DNA of 64,000 bases, from contig JBLINY010000004.1 of the NCBI GenBank assembly GCA_047638695.1, positions 32,446-96,445 on the forward strand, read 5' to 3'. The notes under the pieces are model-generated. The model saw only the letters and a list, made by a program, of their open reading frames with translations, had not been told where the DNA came from and made no database searches. The position numbers and the translations under genes were made by a program. Positions 61,570-64,000 of the stretch are shown here, in pieces (the stretch's first letter is position 1; every line of letters starts with the position of its first letter). This DNA comes from JAHECQ01 sp047638695 (GTDB lineage Bacteria > Actinomycetota > Acidimicrobiia > Acidimicrobiales > SZUA-35).

Positions 61570-61643
61570 TGGAGCTGGCGGGAATCGAACCCGCGACCCC
61601 CTGCTTGCAAAGCAGGTGCTCTAGCCAACTGAGCTACAGCCCC
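61570..61643 (-). tRNA. tRNA-Ala (anticodon TGC)
   Basis: The reverse strand folds as a complete tRNA. The acceptor GGGGCTG pairs with CAGCTCC (one G-U), the D-arm is TAGCTCAGTTGGCTAGAGCA, and the anticodon loop is TTTGCAA with anticodon TGC. The T-arm carries GGGTTCGATTCCC and the discriminator is A. CCA is not encoded. Confidence 0.97.
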
Positions 61644-61688
61644 CAAACCGAATCGAAAGCTTAGCGGCCTCTGTGGCAGGCTCAGACA

Positions 61689-62618
61689 ATGAAGATTGCA
61701 ATCGTTGGATGTGGCGCAATGGGCTCGGTGTATGCCGGCCTTCTCAGTGACGGGGGCCACGACGTTTGGGCCGTGGATACCTGGGCCGATCACATGGATG
61801 AGGTACGAAATAATGGGCTACGGGTCGAAGGCGCCTCGGGTGATCGAACCGTGAAACTCGCCGGCGCGGTCGAAGCAGCGGCCGACATCGGTGAGCAGAT
61901 GGATCTCGTGGTTCTGGCCACCAAAGTCGGCCAGGTGACCGAAGCGGCCGAGTCGATTAGCGGGCTGCTCGGTGACACGACACCGGTGCTTTCGATCCAG
62001 AACGGGCTTGGCGGACCGCAGCAGGCTGCGGCCGTCCTCGGCGACGACCGAGTGATGCTCGGCGTCGTCGGCGGCTTTGGCGCATCGATGACCGGTCCCG
62101 GCCATGTTCACCACAACGGTATGGAATTGGTGAGACTGGGTGAGTTCGCCGACGGAGCTGGCGTGACCGAACGGGTTGACGCCGTCGCTGACATTTGGCG
62201 ATCCGGCAGTTTCAACGTGAGCACCTATGAGAACGTGCACACGCTGGTGTGGGAGAAGCTCATCTGCAATGTGGCTTTCAGCGGGCCCTGCACCGTCGCA
62301 GAGCTTCGGGTTGGCGAACTCCTCGCCGACGAGGATGCGTCGATGATCTCGGCCACCTGTGCCACCGAAGCGTTCGAGGTCGCAGTGGCGAAGAAGATCC
62401 CGCTGGGCTTCGACGACCCGGTCGCCTACACCCGTGATTTTGGAGGCAAAATCCCCGAAGCCCGACCTTCGATGTATCTCGACTTCTTGGCCAAGCGCCG
62501 CTGCGAGATCGATGCCATCAACGGTGCCATTCCGGTGGCGGCGGCCGAAGAGGGAATGACAGCTCCGGCCAATGTCATGGTGTCGTCGCTTATCCGGTCC
62601 AGGGAACGCCGGTTCTGA
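61689..62618 (+). CDS. 2-dehydropantoate 2-reductase-like (ketopantoate reductase family)
   Basis: A 309-residue NAD(P)-binding oxidoreductase of the ApbA/PanE family. The Rossmann start IAIVGCGAMGSVYAGLLSDGGHDVWAVD holds GxGxxG. LVVLATKVGQV and SIQNGLG are the family motifs, and the catalytic Lys lies in VWEKLICNVAFS. The function could be pantoate synthesis or reduction of another 2-ketoacid; several PanE-like paralogues are usual in Actinobacteria. ATG 61689 is clear. It is followed 16 bases on by an MFS transporter. Confidence 0.88.
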   Translation: MKIAIVGCGAMGSVYAGLLSDGGHDVWAVDTWADHMDEVRNNGLRVEGASGDRTVKLAGAVEAAADIGEQMDLVVLATKVGQVTEAAESISGLLGDTTPVLSIQNGLGGPQQAAAVLGDDRVMLGVVGGFGASMTGPGHVHHNGMELVRLGEFADGAGVTERVDAVADIWRSGSFNVSTYENVHTLVWEKLICNVAFSGPCTVAELRVGELLADEDASMISATCATEAFEVAVAKKIPLGFDDPVAYTRDFGGKIPEARPSMYLDFLAKRRCEIDAINGAIPVAAAEEGMTAPANVMVSSLIRSRERRF

Positions 62619-62634
62619 CTCGTAACCTCGCGCC

Positions 62635-63936
62635 GTGAGATCTCGCACCTCACTGGCACCACGCCAGCCGATCTTCTACGGCTGGGTCATCGTCGGCACC
62701 GTCTTCATTATCTTGATGGTGACGAGCGGCCTTGGCTTCTACAACGCGTCGGTGATCTTGTCGGCGGCAGTGAAAGAACTCGACGCCGAGGTCGGTGTGG
62801 TGTCGGGTGCGACCGGGCTGTTCTTCGTCGTCGCTGGCCTCACCAGTGCCGCCCTGTCGAAGTTGATGGACACCGTTGATCTTCGGTGGTTCTTCGCTGC
62901 ATCAGGCGTGATCGGCTCGGTCGCCCTGTTCTCATTGCGATGGGTCGACTCGGTCCCACTTCTCTACGCCTTCTTCGCCGTCTTCGGTATCGCATTTGCT
63001 CTAAGCGGGTTGGTGCCCAGCACCACCCTGGTTGCCCGCTGGTTCGATCGCCGTCGGGCGATCGCGCTATCGATTGCCTCTACCGGTCTTTCGATGGGCG
63101 GCATTCTGATCACCCCGTTTGCAGCCCGCTCCATCACCGACGTAGGCCTGGCTGCATCCGGCCAGTGGATGGCGGTGCTTTGGCTGATTGGCGTCATTCC
63201 ACTGGCGACGCTCTTTCTCCGATCACAGCCGGCCGACAAGGGCCTGCAACCCGACGGTGCGCCCGCGCCCCGCACACCCGTGGCGTTGCCTGGTGCCAGC
63301 TTCGCCGAAGCGATCCGCACAAGGTTTTTCCGCTGGCTTTGTCTCACCTACAGCATGATCTTCCTGGCCCAGGTCGGGGCTATCGCCCACCTGTTCAACC
63401 TCATTCAAGATCGCCAGGGCGCCGACACCGCGGCCTACACGTTGTCAGCACTGGCACTTACCAGCGTGGTCGGGCGGCTTGCCGGTGGCGCCCTTGTGTT
63501 GCGAGTCGGCACCCGGACTATGACCATCGCCCTCACGGTGCTGCAGGGCGGCTCGCTCATCGTCCTCGCCACGGCCGATACCGGGCCGCTGCTGCTGGCC
63601 GGAACGATCCTGTTTGGACTGAGCGTCGGCAACTTGCTGATGCTGCAGCCGCTGCTGTTGGCCGAGGCTTTCGGCGTCAAGGCCTACAGTCGGATCTACT
63701 CGGTGAGCCAGCTGTTCGGCACCATCGGCGTTGGTGGTGGGCCGCTTCTCCTCGGTCTGCTGCACGACTCGTTCGACTATCGGGTTGCCTTCTTTGTGGC
63801 AGCGGGAGCGAACGTGGTTGGCTTGTTCGCTCTGATGGCAGCAGGGGGCACGGAGGCGCCGAAGGCGCTCTGGAAGGCCGTCGCCGTTCCGCCCGAGCAG
63901 CCCCTCGTCACGACAGAGCCCGTGCCCGCCAGGTAA
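62635..63936 (+). CDS. MFS transporter (OFA/monocarboxylate-like)
   Basis: A 433-residue major facilitator protein with about 12 helices in two halves joined near residue 210. FYGWVIVGTVFIILMVTSGLGFYNASVIL at the start and the loop VARWFDRRRAIALSIASTGLSMGG after helix 4 are typical of the OFA/MCT branch, which moves oxalate, formate or other monocarboxylates. GTG 62635 is the start. It probably forms an operon with the ketopantoate-reductase-like gene, suggesting transport of a small ketoacid or hydroxy acid. Confidence 0.9.
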   Translation: MRSRTSLAPRQPIFYGWVIVGTVFIILMVTSGLGFYNASVILSAAVKELDAEVGVVSGATGLFFVVAGLTSAALSKLMDTVDLRWFFAASGVIGSVALFSLRWVDSVPLLYAFFAVFGIAFALSGLVPSTTLVARWFDRRRAIALSIASTGLSMGGILITPFAARSITDVGLAASGQWMAVLWLIGVIPLATLFLRSQPADKGLQPDGAPAPRTPVALPGASFAEAIRTRFFRWLCLTYSMIFLAQVGAIAHLFNLIQDRQGADTAAYTLSALALTSVVGRLAGGALVLRVGTRTMTIALTVLQGGSLIVLATADTGPLLLAGTILFGLSVGNLLMLQPLLLAEAFGVKAYSRIYSVSQLFGTIGVGGGPLLLGLLHDSFDYRVAFFVAAGANVVGLFALMAAGGTEAPKALWKAVAVPPEQPLVTTEPVPAR

Positions 63937-64000
63937 CGGTCTGGTCGCCGAGCCAGTCAAAGAGGTATGGCGAGTCACAGCGCATCGAAAAGAAAAGCCA

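Overview
The window looks like chromosomal DNA of a high-GC actinobacterium, most likely of the Acidimicrobiia (an Ilumatobacter-like, probably aquatic lineage). The main evidence is the mycobacterial-type order tRNA-Leu - fhaA - fhaB - pstP - rodA - pbpA - pknB - (trpG/pabA) - crgA at 4.2-12.7 kb. Supporting evidence comes from three F420/flavin luciferase-like monooxygenases, a PPOX-fold protein, a PAC2 protein, OmpATb-like proteins, GTG/TTG starts, and many acyl-CoA genes. The class-level placement is inference; no rRNA is present.

Layout. 0-4.2 kb: tail of an RND/MMPL-type transporter, a small membrane protein, and a large cyclase/NB-ARC/TPR regulator lying between two copies of a dispersed repeat. 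4.2-12.9 kb: tRNA-Leu(CAG) and the Ser/Thr phospho-signalling and peptidoglycan-elongation operon (two FHA proteins, PP2C phosphatase, SEDS polymerase, class B PBP, PASTA kinase), then a glutamine amidotransferase, CrgA and a 17-bp tandem palindrome array. 13-26 kb: thiolase, enoyl-CoA hydratase, TPP enzyme, MBL hydrolase, PAC2 protein, chorismate synthase, ferredoxin + LLM oxidoreductase, OmpA/BON protein, FAH hydrolase, PIG-L deacetylase, PPOX and DoxX proteins. 26-32.2 kb: a DUF389 protein divergent from a MoxR-DUF58-DUF4129 operon whose first gene appears frameshifted. 32-42.6 kb: fused HyuA-HyuB hydantoinase/oxoprolinase, an orphan LivH permease with a perfect 15-bp inverted repeat upstream, two more LLM enzymes, and two divergent paralogous alpha/beta hydrolases separated by a remnant of a glycine/sarcosine-reductase-like gene. 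42.6-50.9 kb: SDR, an ATPase-less relative of T7SS EssC/FtsK proteins coupled to an OmpA protein, phosphoesterase, D-aminoacylase-type amidohydrolase, HemD-like protein, flavoprotein, and a decayed ECF sigma/anti-sigma pair. 51-64 kb: acyl-CoA dehydrogenase + MarR, an LPXTG-tailed cytochrome c, YceI protein, GGDEF-EAL protein, CoA-transferase, arylsulfatase, thioesterase, tRNA-Ala(TGC), ketopantoate-reductase-like protein and an MFS transporter.

How it fits together. The pknB block is a co-transcribed cell-envelope growth module: kinase and phosphatase act on FHA partners and on the RodA/PbpA synthase. Much of the rest is acyl-CoA, aromatic or hydroxy-acid catabolism scattered in short, often divergent transcription units. 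No CRISPR array, intact insertion sequence, prophage or classical defence island was seen. The most unusual items are the EssC-like/OmpA pair, the sortase-signal cytochrome c, the palindrome array plus DnaA-box-like cluster beside crgA, and several broken genes.
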